A program made the translations under genes and the position numbers. Below, piece by piece: positions 39,065 through 52,904 of a DNA stretch of 64,000 nt. The stretch lies in assembly GCA_032209605.1 (NCBI GenBank), contig JASFXZ010000003.1, forward strand, positions 34,560,762-34,624,761, in the 5' to 3' direction. Source of the DNA: Mactromeris polynyma (lineage: Eukaryota > Mollusca > Bivalvia > Venerida > Mactridae). Position 1 is the stretch's first letter. Each line of letters starts with the position of its first letter. A model generated the notes under the pieces. That model did not search any database and was not told the origin of the DNA. It saw nothing but the letters and a program-made list of their open reading frames with translations.

Positions 39065-42000
39065 TGTATATTAATTTTGTTCTAGTTTAAATCTTCGTAC
39101 ATAGAGGGTTTTGTCTTCTAAATAAATCGCTTTCTTTGACTACTCAGAAACACGTTCCTTGTTTTTAAGTTTAATTTGCCGGAAAATACAAATTACAAGT
39201 TTAATTACGAGAGAGCTGTTGACAGCTTGTGTGATTATTTTTTCTACTGTTTGGTATTTCCTTTTTCAGTTGTTTGTTAAGAATTGTCTACTTTTACATT
39301 TTCTTCACTTGTTGAACCATTCTCGTTCATACGTTCCGCAATTGTTGAATTATGTACATGAATACTTCTGGATACTAGTATTGGATTAATCATTTATTTA
39401 CTGAAACAAGTAACCTTAAAATAATTCCTTTAAATTGCCTCTCTGATCTTACATGTTCAATGAAAGCCAATGATTGGCCGGATAGTGTTATTCTTCTTCA
39501 ATAATTAATAGATAACATGTCAACAGAGGGAAATGGTCTTTGAGTATTGATTGTATATGCTTATTATGCTTGAACAAAATATGTTTTATGCTGCTGTGAA
39601 CGTTCGACATTGGGTCTATCAAACAACAGGGGTTTTGTACAAAAGATCAGATCAATTGCTCCGTAACTTAAGAGACACTATCAGTTAAGCTTTCCCATGA
39701 ATAATTTTCATTGTTTTCATGGCGTTAGGCGAGCAACTTCAAGAAGAGAACAGTGCCATGTCGATTGGATATGTCGGTGGAACAAATGGTCTATATAGAT
39801 ATAAAAGTAACATTCCTGGACTTATGTCTGCCTTTGAGGGAAACACGAAATAACTAACAGCATAGAACGTCAGACTCATTCAATATATTGTTGTTTTTCA
39901 TTAAAGAAACGATATTCAGATGGCTGAAACACGCAGCTTAATTATGAAAAACGGTGAACGGAGCCAGGTATCCGAGCAATTATTGGTACTTTTAGTTCGA
40001 AGTACTCTACGGTTACGACTCACATGCGACTGCTTATTTATTTTTGTGAATGTTTAATAGCACGAATCGTAAAACTGAAAACCTGGGCGATTATTTATTC
40101 TACTTAGCAGGTCTGCATGATGTTGAAAACTATCCGTGTTATAGCCATAATATGTTAATGTCTATGACATCCAGTCGTAAATAACGGACGTCAGGGTTTG
40201 CTTTTTATTATAAAACACTATTATTTGCAATAAAGCATATCATTGAACACATTTTACGATGGTAAAATAAATTGAATTAGTGTGAGTGCATTTGGGTTAT
40301 CAGTAATTGCACAAAACGACACAGTATAACATTTGATTATAGTGTTAACGATTGTTTTATTATGGAAACAATTATTGCTCAACAGCACTGATACTATCAA
40401 GAAGATTAATCTTAAAATGTGTATCATTTCCAATGTTTAATTGACGTTTTGGTACTAACTCGACTGCCCCTCTACTTGAATGTTAGAATATATATAAAAT
40501 ATGTATTGATCTGTAGTCTGTTTTGTAACTACAATTAATGGCATTCACTTGAGCTGCTCGTAAATATTAGCAATATAATACTTTAATTGTTAGCAGATGC
40601 GCAATAAAGCTTGATACATGCACATGTGCAAATTTATCTCTCCGTAATTTTCAAAAACTGCTCGAAATGTTTTGTTCTTTAACGGAGCATTAATTTAACT
40701 GGTATTTACTTGACAGCACTTTATATTGTTATAGTATTTTGCTTTGATTTTACATGTGGTTTGCTGACAATTTCATTTCATTTGCTCTATTAGTATGTTA
40801 TCAAATATATTCTCCAAAGGCTATGTAACTCCATGTTCAAATGTTTCAGTTACAGATTAGTGATACTGCCATCTAGAAAAACGACTTCCTAGTTGTACAG
40901 TATAATGCCGAACTTTGCTGGGTTTTTTAATATGCGACATTTTATCAGTGTTGTTGGAATACAACAATACATATCCATTCAATTTTAAGAAAGGAACGGG
41001 ACAGGAAATGGACACCCGGAGAATAACTTTTTGCGTGAAGAATTACGGCATCTATATTTCTCTACCGGAAACAAAATGCGATATAGTATACTCGTATTAC
41101 GGTTGTATAAGAAGAAACTAGACACACACACACACTAATAGTATCGACATCACAACAGAAAACAATAATCCTTAATATTAACCAAGAGTCATGCCGTATT
41201 TTCCGTACTACATACACAATCTCTAGTCTCTATTTAATCTTCGATCACAGTCAAGATAGTGTTCCTCTTTATCATAAAAAATAGTTTTGTGTCGTGTTAT
41301 TGAAAACGTTACAAATCATTCCATGCTATTTTCTGTGGCTGTTATCAGCATCATAGGGTAATCTGAAATTGCATCTGTAAATGTTCAATAAAAGTGCGCA
41401 TAGATCAGCATATTGATGCAAGCGCGGGTCGTAAAATTAATTCATCAGTGTCCTGCTATCCGACATAATCACTCGTAAAATGTTGGAAACGAATAAATAC
41501 GAGGATAACATATTTTATATCGTCGGTATTCCATTAACATTATGAACAATAACATCTTTAAACTATGTATCGTACGCAAAACATGCTAATATTGGGTGTG
41601 CTGCACCATTAACTTAAACTAGGTAGACTGAATGTTGATAATGTTTTAGATTTCACTGTTACTGTGAGAGTAAATGCATGTTGTCAGTTGTTTAGTTCTT
41701 GAAAGTACTCCAGACAAACACACTCAAATACCCAAGAATAGGATTAACATGTACGTTGTCGGAGCGCAACCACCTTAAGCAACACCATTGCAAAGAGACA
41801 AATTCAACAGAGTTTGAACATACGATATTTGGCTACACAGTCTTGACCTTTTTGTTATACAATTCTCATTTAAGATGCTTAGGTCGTAAACCTTAGAAAA
41901 GACTGCACCAGTGACAAGTACCTGCTACAATAATTATGTGCACACCAGAAAAAGTGTTAAAGTAGACATTGTGTACTAGTCGCGGTATAAATTTTACCAT

Positions 42001-45000
42001 CTTCATATACAATTAAATCTTTCTGGGTGCTATATACTTCTTAAACGAGTCGATTATGTTGCAATTGCTCAATGTTCTTTAAATACCAAATTTGATGCGT
42101 TTTGATTTAGACATTTCGGTACATCATTTGATTGTCATTTCTTATTTGACATAGTTTGTAAAGTAAACAAAATCACCAAAACATATTTGTGATTAAATGG
42201 TCAAACTTGATGATTTGATGACATCCTAAAAATTTCATATCGCACATGTCTTAAACCATTTTGGTCATACGTAGAAGTTTGGATGCCTGTATATCTATGA
42301 TTTAATGTATATACAGATAACACATGATTGTATCACTCCTAAGCCAATATATGTGTAGCGTACTGTACGCTTAACGTTTTGAAGAACATTGTTACGTGGA
42401 CTGTAAAAGTACGAATATTCCCATAAATCGACGTATATAAGAAGACAATCTTTTTAAAAGAAGGATCAAAAGTAACAGCGTTTGGACGGAACAATCGATT
42501 GTTACTGTCAAGTCGGTTTCAAAGACAATTTCTCTATTGCTACGTATCCTATATTTTCTCCTTAATTACTGTGTTGTTTTCCTTGAACCGTTTGCTTTGA
42601 TCATTCATCGCAGTTGTCGTGGTATTGTCAAACCGTTTCAGACTCAACTATTCTTGGTGTAGGCAAGTATGCAAATATGGTTTTATAGGAAGTTAAACAA
42701 TATGTACAAACAGTTTCAAATTATCACTTAGGATTAATTATCAATTTGAATTGGCATTAATTTGGACACTTACAAATTGATACTTGGCTTACATGTGAAA
42801 TATATTTAAAGACGATATGCAACAGCATATTTATAGTGTTAGCTATTAATAGCTTCTACCTAAATATTGCTTGAATGTTAGATTCACACTTTATCATACC
42901 CGACCACGGATGATTCATTTCCTCAAATTCAAAGACACTTTTTACATGCGTTTGTCGTATTTTTATTAAAAGGCCAATACTCGATAATACTGAAACTTGG
43001 TCAATCCGTCAGTTTGCTAAATGCAGTGTTCACATGGTTCTATATCCGGTATAGTTTTAATCATTTTGCAAACATGTTTGAAACATATTCACTGAGGAAG
43101 TGTATGACTACCTTATTGAAGATAAAAAAATGTACAATAGAATACTAAATGCTCGCGAGTAAGGGATGAAACGCTTGCATTGTTTATTTAAATGATGATA
43201 AAAGCTCTGTGTTCAAGACAACATGTTCGATATCAAAAATTGGCAGGCTAAATAAAACAACAGCCTTTCATCTTCCCACGCGTTGGTACGTTAAAGTTCT
43301 ACTTCATGGGTTCATTTACTAAATGGAACGACGCTTCAGATCGTTAATTGTTGTTAGGGCATCAAGACACGTCAATTCATTTAACATTGCATATTGCTTG
43401 GTTGTATAATTAAAAGCCGTGAACTTGATAGTTGAAGCTTCTTAAACCTTATACAATAAATGTTTTTGTTGAATCATCCATTAACAAGACGTTTGATCTT
43501 ATGCATTTTATATTATTTCAATGAGGCTGTTCAAAGGTAAACCATTTATAGAAGAACTACACCAATTTCTTTTATATACGACAACGAATTCTATCACTCA
43601 CAAACAGCTTTTAAAAACATCGTTAAGTACCTTTACGTTTATTTCTATCCGAATTATTTAAAGAAAACATCTTTATTAACGTTAACTGTAGCATTTATTT
43701 AGTTAGCTCATTGATGCTAGCTTCAAGAGGAACCCCAACAGCAGCATATTGAATAGTTTATTTTTGAATTATTCGACCTATTCATTTGAAGTGTACGCAA
43801 TATTCAAAAATGTTTTGATTTTATCATTTGAATTCATTTCCGTTCGTTTTATTAAAATGTAATCGTATGTTTTTTGTTGCTTTACCATTTTTTTAGCCGT
43901 AAACGCACTAATGTATATAACATGAAATGGTCTGGCGCCATGGGATTTGTCCACATTTCTTTAATTTCATAATATTGGATTCGTATCGAAGAGCCTTGTT
44001 TCTGATACTAACATCGTAATGTGTTTCACTGTAAGCACTCTTGCCATTGATATACGGTTATTGCTTGTGGCTGCAGAAAATAATGATTGTAAAAGCGTCA
44101 TGTTTGATTAGTTACTCACCATCACATACTATACTACATTGTCAGAGTTATATGGAGCTACATACGACAAAGGCCATTTCGCCGACATTGATGCCTATTG
44201 CATTCTTAAAGCGTTAAATGTTTGTTTCACATCGTATTAACCGATAGTATTACTGCCGTCTAATTGTTTCTGTTCGTGTCATGCGTTTCTATTTTTGGAT
44301 AGAACTAGCAATAGTCATTAAAGATTGATACCAAATACTCCCGACCTCGATCAAATAGGCCGTCAAGAAAATGTTGTTTTGCATATTTTATTAGACATTG
44401 TATCATTGACCTTGACTTGTTTATTTTTGTACGTCGTGTTTCTAACCAATGTTTGTCACTTTAGTATTTCGACCAACCCACCGTACTCGTAAGACCTTGC
44501 CGGATGTGATATGTTCTTTTATTTGTTGAAACAAAATCCTGCATGAACGTAGATTTGACTCGCCAATGGCATTTTGTAAGTTCTAGTGTCTTGGGTGTGG
44601 TCCAATGGTAAACTCCTTTTTATCAAACAGATAATGACTTTTGAGGTCACAAAATACATTTCTTCTCAGGGGTATTTCTATGCATTAACGTAAAATGTTC
44701 GAAAATATTTCTTGTTATTTGTTTAATGAAGGCCCAGTGACAGAATTAAATGTACATCTCTCATATCGCTGACACGTAACAGACTTTCCAGCCGAATGAA
44801 TAAAATGAGAAAGGGAAATAAACTTTATATTTATCAAGAGACACTATATTTAAAATAACTTATTTACATGCTATATTTAACTGAATTTGAAATTGTTTCT
44901 CGTCTTTTAAAAAAATGAGAGTACACATTTAGCATAGACACATGACATGTCTTGCTTTGTATACCATTGAGACACAACCAGACACATTTGTTTGTGTTAA

Positions 45001-45985
45001 AATGATTTTCTTTTATTACGGTGATATGAATGCACACAATCACACTTTTTCAAAGGTTATTTACGTAAAGACGTTATTTTGATCCTCATGCGTGTTGCCA
45101 ATGAGTTTATGCGAATTTGACAACGCACATTAAATCAACATAATGATTTTAGAGGTGCACCTTTTGAAATTATTCCAACGTGTAGAAATTGTCTGGAACA
45201 TCACTTTAGTTTATTAATAGATTAAACTACTGTTGTAGGCTGTTCCTTATGAAGCAGTAGAGTAAACGACAGACGTGTTTCCTTAGTTAATATGTTTCAC
45301 ATGTATAACGTGTTGAAATTTAATAACGTCATTGTTGCCTCACATACAGTACGTCAAAGGAAATGAAATGTTCAAGATTGTGGCAAAATCGAATAGTGTT
45401 TTACTACAAATTTTACGCGCGTCTTGCAATTTCATCCGCCGAGGCATTCATTACCTCTGTGAACGTATAGAAACCAATTTAATGTCTATCTAAATTTGTG
45501 TACGTATATGTTTTTGAGGTATGTATGTGCACTTATGGTCGTAAAAAGCACACAGACGTAATGGAAGTATGTTACATTGTAATTGTCAAATGTATTTTCT
45601 GTATCAGAATTCATAAGATGCAATAGCTTCGTAATTTACTTTTCTTAATAAGCACATTTAACTTATGTATACTCAACTTATGTTTATTTTCCTGTGATAA
45701 TATTGTAACATATAACTATACCATTTATTCGCGCGAGAATTCAAATATGTATACATGTGTAATATCAACAAAAGTTTATTTCTAAGTTATAAATAAGCGT
45801 ATGCATAATGTTTGGAGTTAACTTTGCTGTTAGGCATGCCAAAGGAATAGTAAATATTTACAGTATATGATTCTATAGTTTTGCCATCACTTAGTTTGAA
45901 ATATAATCTATAATTTTATCGAGTAATTACGATCAATGTGTTACGCGTTACCTTATTGGTATTGTAATTAAATAATGAACAAAAC
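39065..45985 (+). repeat. Segmental duplication, copy A
   Basis: First copy of a 7-8 kb tandem direct duplication. Colinear anchors to copy B: CGTACATAGAGGG 39096/46882, GGACGTCAGGGTTTGCTTTT 40186/47562, AGATCAGCATAT 41402/48717, AAACGCACTAATGTATATA 43901/51481, GACCTCGATC 44343/51920, GACACATTTGTTTGTGTTAA 44981/53379, GTACGTCAAAG 45349/54009, TTTGGAGTTAACTTTG 45811/54475. The copies differ by many substitutions and indels. I found no gene: short frames are not conserved between copies (for example a frame at 53395-53577 is interrupted in copy A). Confidence 0.9.
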
Positions 45986-46185
45986 CATGTATGTAACCAT
46001 TAAATATTTCATCTTGTTGTCCCTCTTAAGTCTCCATAGTTGTTTTTTATGGTCGGCCAAACCATTCCTATTCACATATATGTTTACTCTTGCACCCCCG
46101 TTCGATAAACTGTTGTTTCCTATGGGTCTGTGTGGGGCGGCATTGTCCTATGTATGTTACGTTCCCTGTAACAACTTAATATCTT
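45985..46185 (+). mobile_element. Short dispersed repeat, family 'TATGGTCGGCC', copy 2
   Basis: Contains TTTATGGTCGGCCAAACCAT, ATGTTTACTCTTGCACCCCC, TGGGTCTGTGTGGGGCGGCA and GTTCCCTGTAACAACTTAAT. It begins where homology between duplication copies A and B stops. Confidence 0.75.
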
Positions 46186-46467
46186 GTTGTAATGTTTTAA
46201 ACTATTAAACTAAGTATAGTCGCTCGTAGAATTAAAACACATATTTTTTTATGACGCGATGGTCGAAACTAGATTGCCTTTTATCAGGAATGCAGTCATG
46301 CTGTAATAAATATGTCTGTACTTACATGCATGAGTGTGTGAACAGGAATTCTCCTCAATAACCAACGTAAAATTTGTAGTCGTATTTAAAACTTTTTTAA
46401 TATTATTTTTATTTAAAGATATATTATGGGTTAATTTCTCCCAGCTTTCGGCCTATTGTTGCCAGCT

Positions 46468-46702
46468 GTCTTGACTTGTCTTGTGATGTATTCCATCCAT
46501 TAAATCTCCCCTGTTTGTCTTTTTTGATTCTCCTTAGTTATCCCTTATGGTCGGCCAGGCCATTCATTCCTTGTGCCTCTGTTCCCTTAAGTATTTACCA
46601 TTGCACCTCCTCAAATGCCGTATGTATTATGGACTGTTGTTTTCCGAAGGTCTATGAGAGTGGCATTGTCTTCTTTATGTGGCGTTCCCTGTAGCAACTT
46701 AT
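46468..46702 (+). mobile_element. Short dispersed repeat, family 'TATGGTCGGCC', copy 3
   Basis: Contains ATTCCATCCATTAAATCTCC, CTTATGGTCGGCCAGGCCAT, TTACCATTGCACCTCCTCAA and GGCGTTCCCTGTAGCAACTT. It lies between the two segmental-duplication copies. Confidence 0.75.
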
Positions 46703-49700
46703 CCTCTCTCTTAAACCACTGAAAGCTCAAAGTGGTTATTATTTCTTTGAATTGGTTACAAAAACGTCGTTATCTATACATAACAAGAAACTAATAGGAT
46801 CTTTAAAAAATATGTAAATGATACAAAACACGAAGGTTGTTGGTCATATATACGTATATGTGTTCTAAAAGTTTAGTTATTCGTACATAGAGGGTTTGTC
46901 ATCTAAATGCATCGCTTCTTGTGACTACTACTCAAAATCATGTTCCTGTCTATAAGTTTAAGTTTTCGTTAAAGCATTTCCTTTTCCAGCTTTCGTTTAG
47001 AATTATATACTTTACATTGTGTTCACTTGCTGAGCCAAATGATGCTTAAAACATCATGTATTTTATGCTGTTGTGAACTTCCGACATTTGGTCCATCAGA
47101 TAAATTGTTTCGTAACGTAAGAGACACTATCAGTTAAGCTTTCCTATGAATAATTTCCATTGTTTGTAAAATGGTACATACACCGACCGATGTCTCCCTG
47201 TGTGGCTAACATAAGGGCAAATGAACTAAACCAAACACATATATTGTAAGACCCCTTCATTATACAGGTTGTTTCATTAAATAAGCTATAATCATATGGC
47301 TGTAAGATGCATGATAATTCTGGAAAAACAGTGAACGGAGTCAGGTATCCAAGCAATTATTGGTGCTTAATTTAGAAATACTCTTCGGTGACGACTCAAA
47401 TGATACTACTTATTTATTTTTTGAATGTTAAATAGAACGAATCGTACAACTACATAGCGGGGGTTGATTAATGTTATCTTGCAGGTATGTATGTTGAACG
47501 CCTATCCATGATATATCAACAATATGCTTCTGTCTGTGACATACATCAAGACATATATTTAGGACGTCAGGGTTTGCTTTTTGTTATAAAACAGCATAAA
47601 CTATTTAATTAAACTAACTTTGCGAGTCGTAAAATAAATTTTGAATTAGTGTGCGTGCATTTGGGTTATATGTGATTGCAGATAAAACCGTTTTACAATT
47701 GTTTTAAAATAGAAACAATTATCACTATTCGGAGAACTGATAATATCAAATAATTCATTTTTTAAATCTTAAAATGTGTTTATGTGAGAATCATTTTCGT
47801 TGAAAACTTGTCGTTTGGTACTTAATCGATTGCTCTTCTCCTTGAATGTTGAAATCTATTTGAACTACGCGCTGATTGGTAGTCTGTTCCTAAAAGAAAT
47901 AACATTCACTTGAGCTGCTCGTAAATATTAGCAATATAATAATTTAATTGTTAGCAGATAAACACTAAAGCTCGATACGTGCGCGCATACAATTTATTTC
48001 TCCGCAAATGTCAAAAACTCCTCGAAATGTTTTGTTTTGTACGGGAGAAGTAACTGATATTTACTTGACAGCACTATTTCACTTTGTCGTGTTTCACGAA
48101 GTTTGCTGACAATTCTATTTCAATTGCTTTAGTTTTATATAATCATATATTTTCCTCAGGTCAAGTATTTCGTGTTTAAAGGTTTCAGTTTCATATTAGT
48201 GGTAATGCAGTTTAGAAAAAACTTGCGGGTTTTTAATTAGCAACATATGTCAGTACTGCAATGCACATTTATTCAATTGGAAGAAAGGTACGGAAAACGG
48301 GACTGGAAATGGATACGTAAACTTTTCTAATTAAAATAAGAAAAGGTAATTACATTTTGAGTAAAGTAAACTTTCTGTGTGAAGAATAACAAGATCTATA
48401 TTTCTCTACCGAAAACAATATACGACATCGTATACTCGTATTCGGGATCTGTGAGCAGAAGACAGACACATACACACTACATGAGTTTCAGCACCACATC
48501 TAAAAACGATGTTTTCTTTCAAACTAAAACTTTCAATCCAGTGTCATGCCGTATTTCGATCACATCAAAGATACCGATCATCTTTCTCATATAAATAGTA
48601 TATTTGTGTCGTTTAAAAGAAAACGGTACGATTTTTTTTCTAATTTTCTAAGGCGGTTATCAACGCCATAAAGTAAACTAAAATTGTATCTGTAAATTTT
48701 CAATAAAAGTTCGCAAAGATCAGCATATCGATGCAAGCACGGGTCGTAAAGATAGTACCTGTTATCCAACATAATCACTCGTACAATGTCGGAAACAAGT
48801 AAACGTGAGGAAAACATGTTCCATATCGTCGGTATTCCATTATCATACATCTTTGAAATATGTATAGTAAGCAAAACATGCTTGTATTGGGTGTGATGTG
48901 CCATTAACTATAGACAACGTAGACTGTATGCTGATAATGTTGTATATTGTACTGTTTATGTAAGGGTGTTTGTCTGTTTTCTGTTTTGAGTTCATGTACG
49001 TACTCCGGAAACAGACACTCAACTTATCCAAGACGCGGATAAACATGTGTATTGCCAGAATTCAACCACCTTTAGCAACAAGATTACAAGCAAACTCACC
49101 CAAGAAAGTTTGAACATGCAGTACTTGGCTTTAAAGAACTAACACAGTCTTGACCTTTTTGTAATACTATGTAATTCATATTTAAGACAAATGTTTAAGT
49201 CGCAAAGCTTATAAATGACTGTGTCAGTGACAAGTACTTGCTTAAACATGTGCACAAGAGAAAAAGAAAATTTGATTTCCACATTACCATTTTGTCGGGT
49301 GTTTCAAATACTAATCGTTATATATGATTTACCATTTTCATATACATTTAAATCTTTTTTGATGCCTTTCACTTATTAAATGGAGTGATTATGATGCTTG
49401 TGTTATTTATTCAATCCAATTTTCGGGTTCCTGAGAAATTTAACGTTGATTTTGTCACATTTTTTTATTTTGTTACGTACTCGTTCGTACTTTTAAAGTT
49501 GTGAGATATTTGTTATCAATACCTACTTTATGCGTTATGATTTCAATATTTCGGTATATTGCTTGACTATTGTTTTTTTCTTTAACATTGTTAGTAATGT
49601 AAAAATCTCAAACTATATTCGTGATCGAATGTTCAAACTTGATAATTTGATATATCCTTAAAAACGTTACCCTTGCATATTTCATTTCTCGGTGTTTTGT

Positions 49701-50803
49701 GACATATGTACTCGTATATCAATGCATTTAGTGTATTAACAGATAAGACAAGATTGTCTCAATTCTAAAACAATACACTGTGAACTAACTACTGATTGGT
49801 CAATTGGATATTATTGATATGATTTTTTTAAAACGTTGAATGAAAATTAAGCAGTTCAACACCATCAAATAAATAATTTCTTTATACTGCAATTCAAAAA
49901 ATATTAATCCTTTTTGACTCTCAGATGAAATTTACGACAGATCAACAACAATAAGTCATAAAACAGTCATATATGACATAATGATTTTAAAAAAAATGAC
50001 CAATATTGTCCAGTATACACAGCGTCGTGTAAGCTTTACATTTGTGAAAATTTATGTATGAACATTTTTACCTAGACTAAACGTGAACTACAAGTCGATG
50101 AGTATAAGACAAGACTCTTTTTTTCTTTGAAACGTTTGCTGTGGTAATTGTTAAAGCGTTTCAGACTCACAGACTCATCTACGCAAATATGAATTATAGG
50201 AATGACAACACTGGGGCTTACAGAATCATGTTCGTTTGACAAATATATATATATGTAGAAAACAGCTTTCAAATATCACACAAGATTAATTATTCATTTA
50301 AATTGGGATTACTATGGACACATGCCGATTGATGATTGACTAACATGTGAACTATATTTAAAGACATGTTGCAACAGCATGTTTCTGTTGTTTATTATTA
50401 ATAGCTTCTACCTAACTGTTGCTTGAATATGAGGGATATTATCATACCCGACCACGGTTTCATCAAATATTTATCCAAGATTGTGTGTTTGTAAACACAT
50501 GTGTAAACAATGCGCTTGAAGGATTTTATCAAACGGCATTTTGAAGTACAATACACTTGATCAATCCGTCCGATTGCAAATGTTCGAAACATATCCATTG
50601 CGTGTTAAAGAGTTATATGATTTTTCCGGCATAAATATAGGCCTTATTGAAGATGAAATCCGTACAAAACAATAATTAGTGCTCTTCAGTAAGGGAAAGA
50701 AATGCTTAATTATGATAGAAGCCGTGTGTTAAAAAGAACATGTTCGATATCAAAAATCGGCAGGGTAAATGAAAAACATCCACTTATCGTTCCACGCGTT
50801 GGT

Positions 50804-50924
50804 ACTTTGAAGTTCTACCTTATGGGTTCATGAAAAATGACTTTTACACCAGGGCACGTCAATTCATTCAACATTTACGTGTAAAAGTCATTTTTCATGA
50901 ACCCATAAAGTAGAACTTCAAAGT
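50804..50924. repeat. Palindrome 1: 46-bp arms, 29-bp loop
   Basis: The left arm 50804-50849 and right arm 50879-50924 are reverse complements at 45 of 46 positions. The right arm is absent from duplication copy A, which has only the left-arm region (about 43290-43320, diverged). Confidence 0.93.
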
Positions 50925-50988
50925 CCCACCTTTCAAAGTGCACGGCGTAGTTGTATAATCAAAAGCCGTGCACTTTGAAAGGTGGGAC
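50923..50988. repeat. Palindrome 2: 24-bp perfect arms, 18-bp loop
   Basis: The left arm 50923-50946 is a perfect reverse complement of the right arm 50965-50988. It abuts palindrome 1 directly. The right arm starts GCCGTGCACTTTG, and the equivalent in copy A (GCCGTGAACTTG near 43416) is present only once, so the left arm is the new sequence. Confidence 0.93.
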
Positions 50989-51999
50989 ATTTACATTTAA
51001 GAAATAGATATTACATGTCGGTAACATGTCGGTAACAGCCGTTAACTAGACGTTTGATATTATGAATTTTATATAAATTTGAAGTATCATAAACCTTTTA
51101 TATTGTATTGTTGTATTACGACAACGAAACTCTTTCACTCATAACTTTTAAACACATCATTAAGTACCTTTTATGTATTTATCTAATCAGAAATATTTAT
51201 AATAATATATTAATAATATTCCATACAAACATTGACTAGTATTTATCAAGTTAGCTATAAATATGATAGTTTCAAGAGGAACTTGTCGATTTGAATTTAA
51301 TCCGTTTCCGACTGAGGTATTATAGCTGAAGTTTTAAATAGATTTTTTAAGCTTTCAATTTGAAGTGTAAGTGGCATTTAAAACTACTTAATGTTTTGAT
51401 TTTATCATTTGAATCCATTCACGATTGTGTTATTAAAATGTCATTCTATGTGTTTGGTGCTTTATCAATTTTTGATCCATAAACGCACTAATGTATATAC
51501 CGTGATTTGGTCTGGCGCTGTGGGTTTTGTCAACATTTCTATAATGTAATAACATTGGTTTAGTATCTAAGAGTCCGGTTGGAGATACAAACATCGTAAT
51601 GATTTCATTGTGAGCACTCAAGCAATTGTAGCAAGGCTATTGATTGAGACTGGAGAAAGACCGATTACAAAAAGCGTCATGTTTGATAAATAATCACCTT
51701 TACTATAGTGTTACATTGTGAGAATCATATCGAGCTACTTTTTTCAAAAGCCAACTCGCCGACATTGTTACCGATTGCATTCTTGAAGTGTAAAATATTT
51801 ATTTTACGTCGTAGTTACCGATAATATTACTGCCGTCTAGTTGTTGCTGATCGTGTCATGTGTATCTATTTCAGGATAGAACTAGAAATAGTCATTAAAG
51901 ATTGATACCAAGTACTTCCGACCTCGATCTTATAGATAGTCTAGAAAATGTTGTTTTGCATATTTTATTGGACATTTTGATTCCGTGACCTCGATTTAT

Positions 52000-52904
52000 A
52001 TACTGTGAAATCATTTCTGTTCGCGCAGGACGAATTTTCGCGTATTTTGCGCTAGAAACGAAGCGCGAATTTTAGTCCGCGCTATTATTAAACTTACGGA
52101 AACTTACATGGCTATCCGAATGTTTAACTATCCGAAATATGTGTATATGCACTTTCGTTTTTTTCTTTTCATAATATGTAGCTGTTTTTTCTGACAATCT
52201 TTGTGGAATACTTGGAAACATGGAATATTTTGACACACTTTGATTACTTGTACGTAAGAGTGGTTAAAATGGAACATTAATTCATATTAAATTGATTTTA
52301 CTTTGTATACGATTTTTATATAAAGAACATACGGCTGCATAAAATCATCCGGAGTGCACGCGCTGCAAATATTTTTCTTCATACTTTAATTCTTGAAATA
52401 TATTAAATTACATTGAATAACACTAGTAGACATACTAGATGTAAAATAATAACTTTAGAGTGTCTTAAATAAAATATGTGAACGTCTTCGTGGAAAAGAG
52501 AAGACTGATTGGAAGTTACAGAAAATTATTAATTAGGTTATTGTGTGAAGGAATTATTCGCACTCGTCATTGTTGTTTTAGAGTAATTGCCGGCGCACCA
52601 TTTATGAACAGTCCAAAACCTTTATATTGGTTATCGATCTTTTGTTGTTTCTACACTTTGTATCGTACGTCGTGTCAATTAATGCTAATTAACAGGTGGG
52701 ACCTGTCACATTGTTTATTCCAAGGGAACCGCTCTAAACGACAAGTCCGATGGTGCAAAATAATGATACGCGCTGCAATATGGTCATTTTTTATCTGATT
52801 TTTTTTCTTAACAATTAAAATGCGCGAATTTTGACCCGCGCGAAACTGCCTTTTTTGCCGTTTGCGCGAAATTTGATCCCAGCGAATTTAAGTGATATCT
52901 ACTG
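52000..52904. mobile_element. Non-autonomous element with degenerate inverted ends, only in copy B
   Basis: It begins TACTGTGAAATCATTTCTGT and continues with TTCGCG-rich motifs. The end, read in reverse, gives CAGTAGATATCACTTAAATT followed by TTTCGCGC motifs, so the ends are loosely inverted. The 'ACTGTGAAATCA...TTCGCG' start is one I recall from many mollusc repeats. The equivalent position in copy A (about 44420-44530) lacks it. The frame 52478-52798 has no recognisable domain and is probably chance. Confidence 0.65.

Noticed and set aside
40915..41121. Similar short peptides in both duplication copies (IYISLP.T..DIVYSY, also at 48379-48594)
   Set aside because: The similarity comes from the segmental duplication. 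Several substitutions change amino acids and the frames diverge on both sides, so there is no sign of purifying selection on protein.
45975..46694. Two small frames sharing LWSA(R/K)PF, also on the minus strand at 26298-26585
   Set aside because: They are shared because they overlap the same dispersed repeat family. Lengths and frames differ between copies.
52478..52798. 106-residue frame inside the 0.9-kb element
   Set aside because: No transposase motif or other domain, and the element has the look of a non-autonomous repeat.
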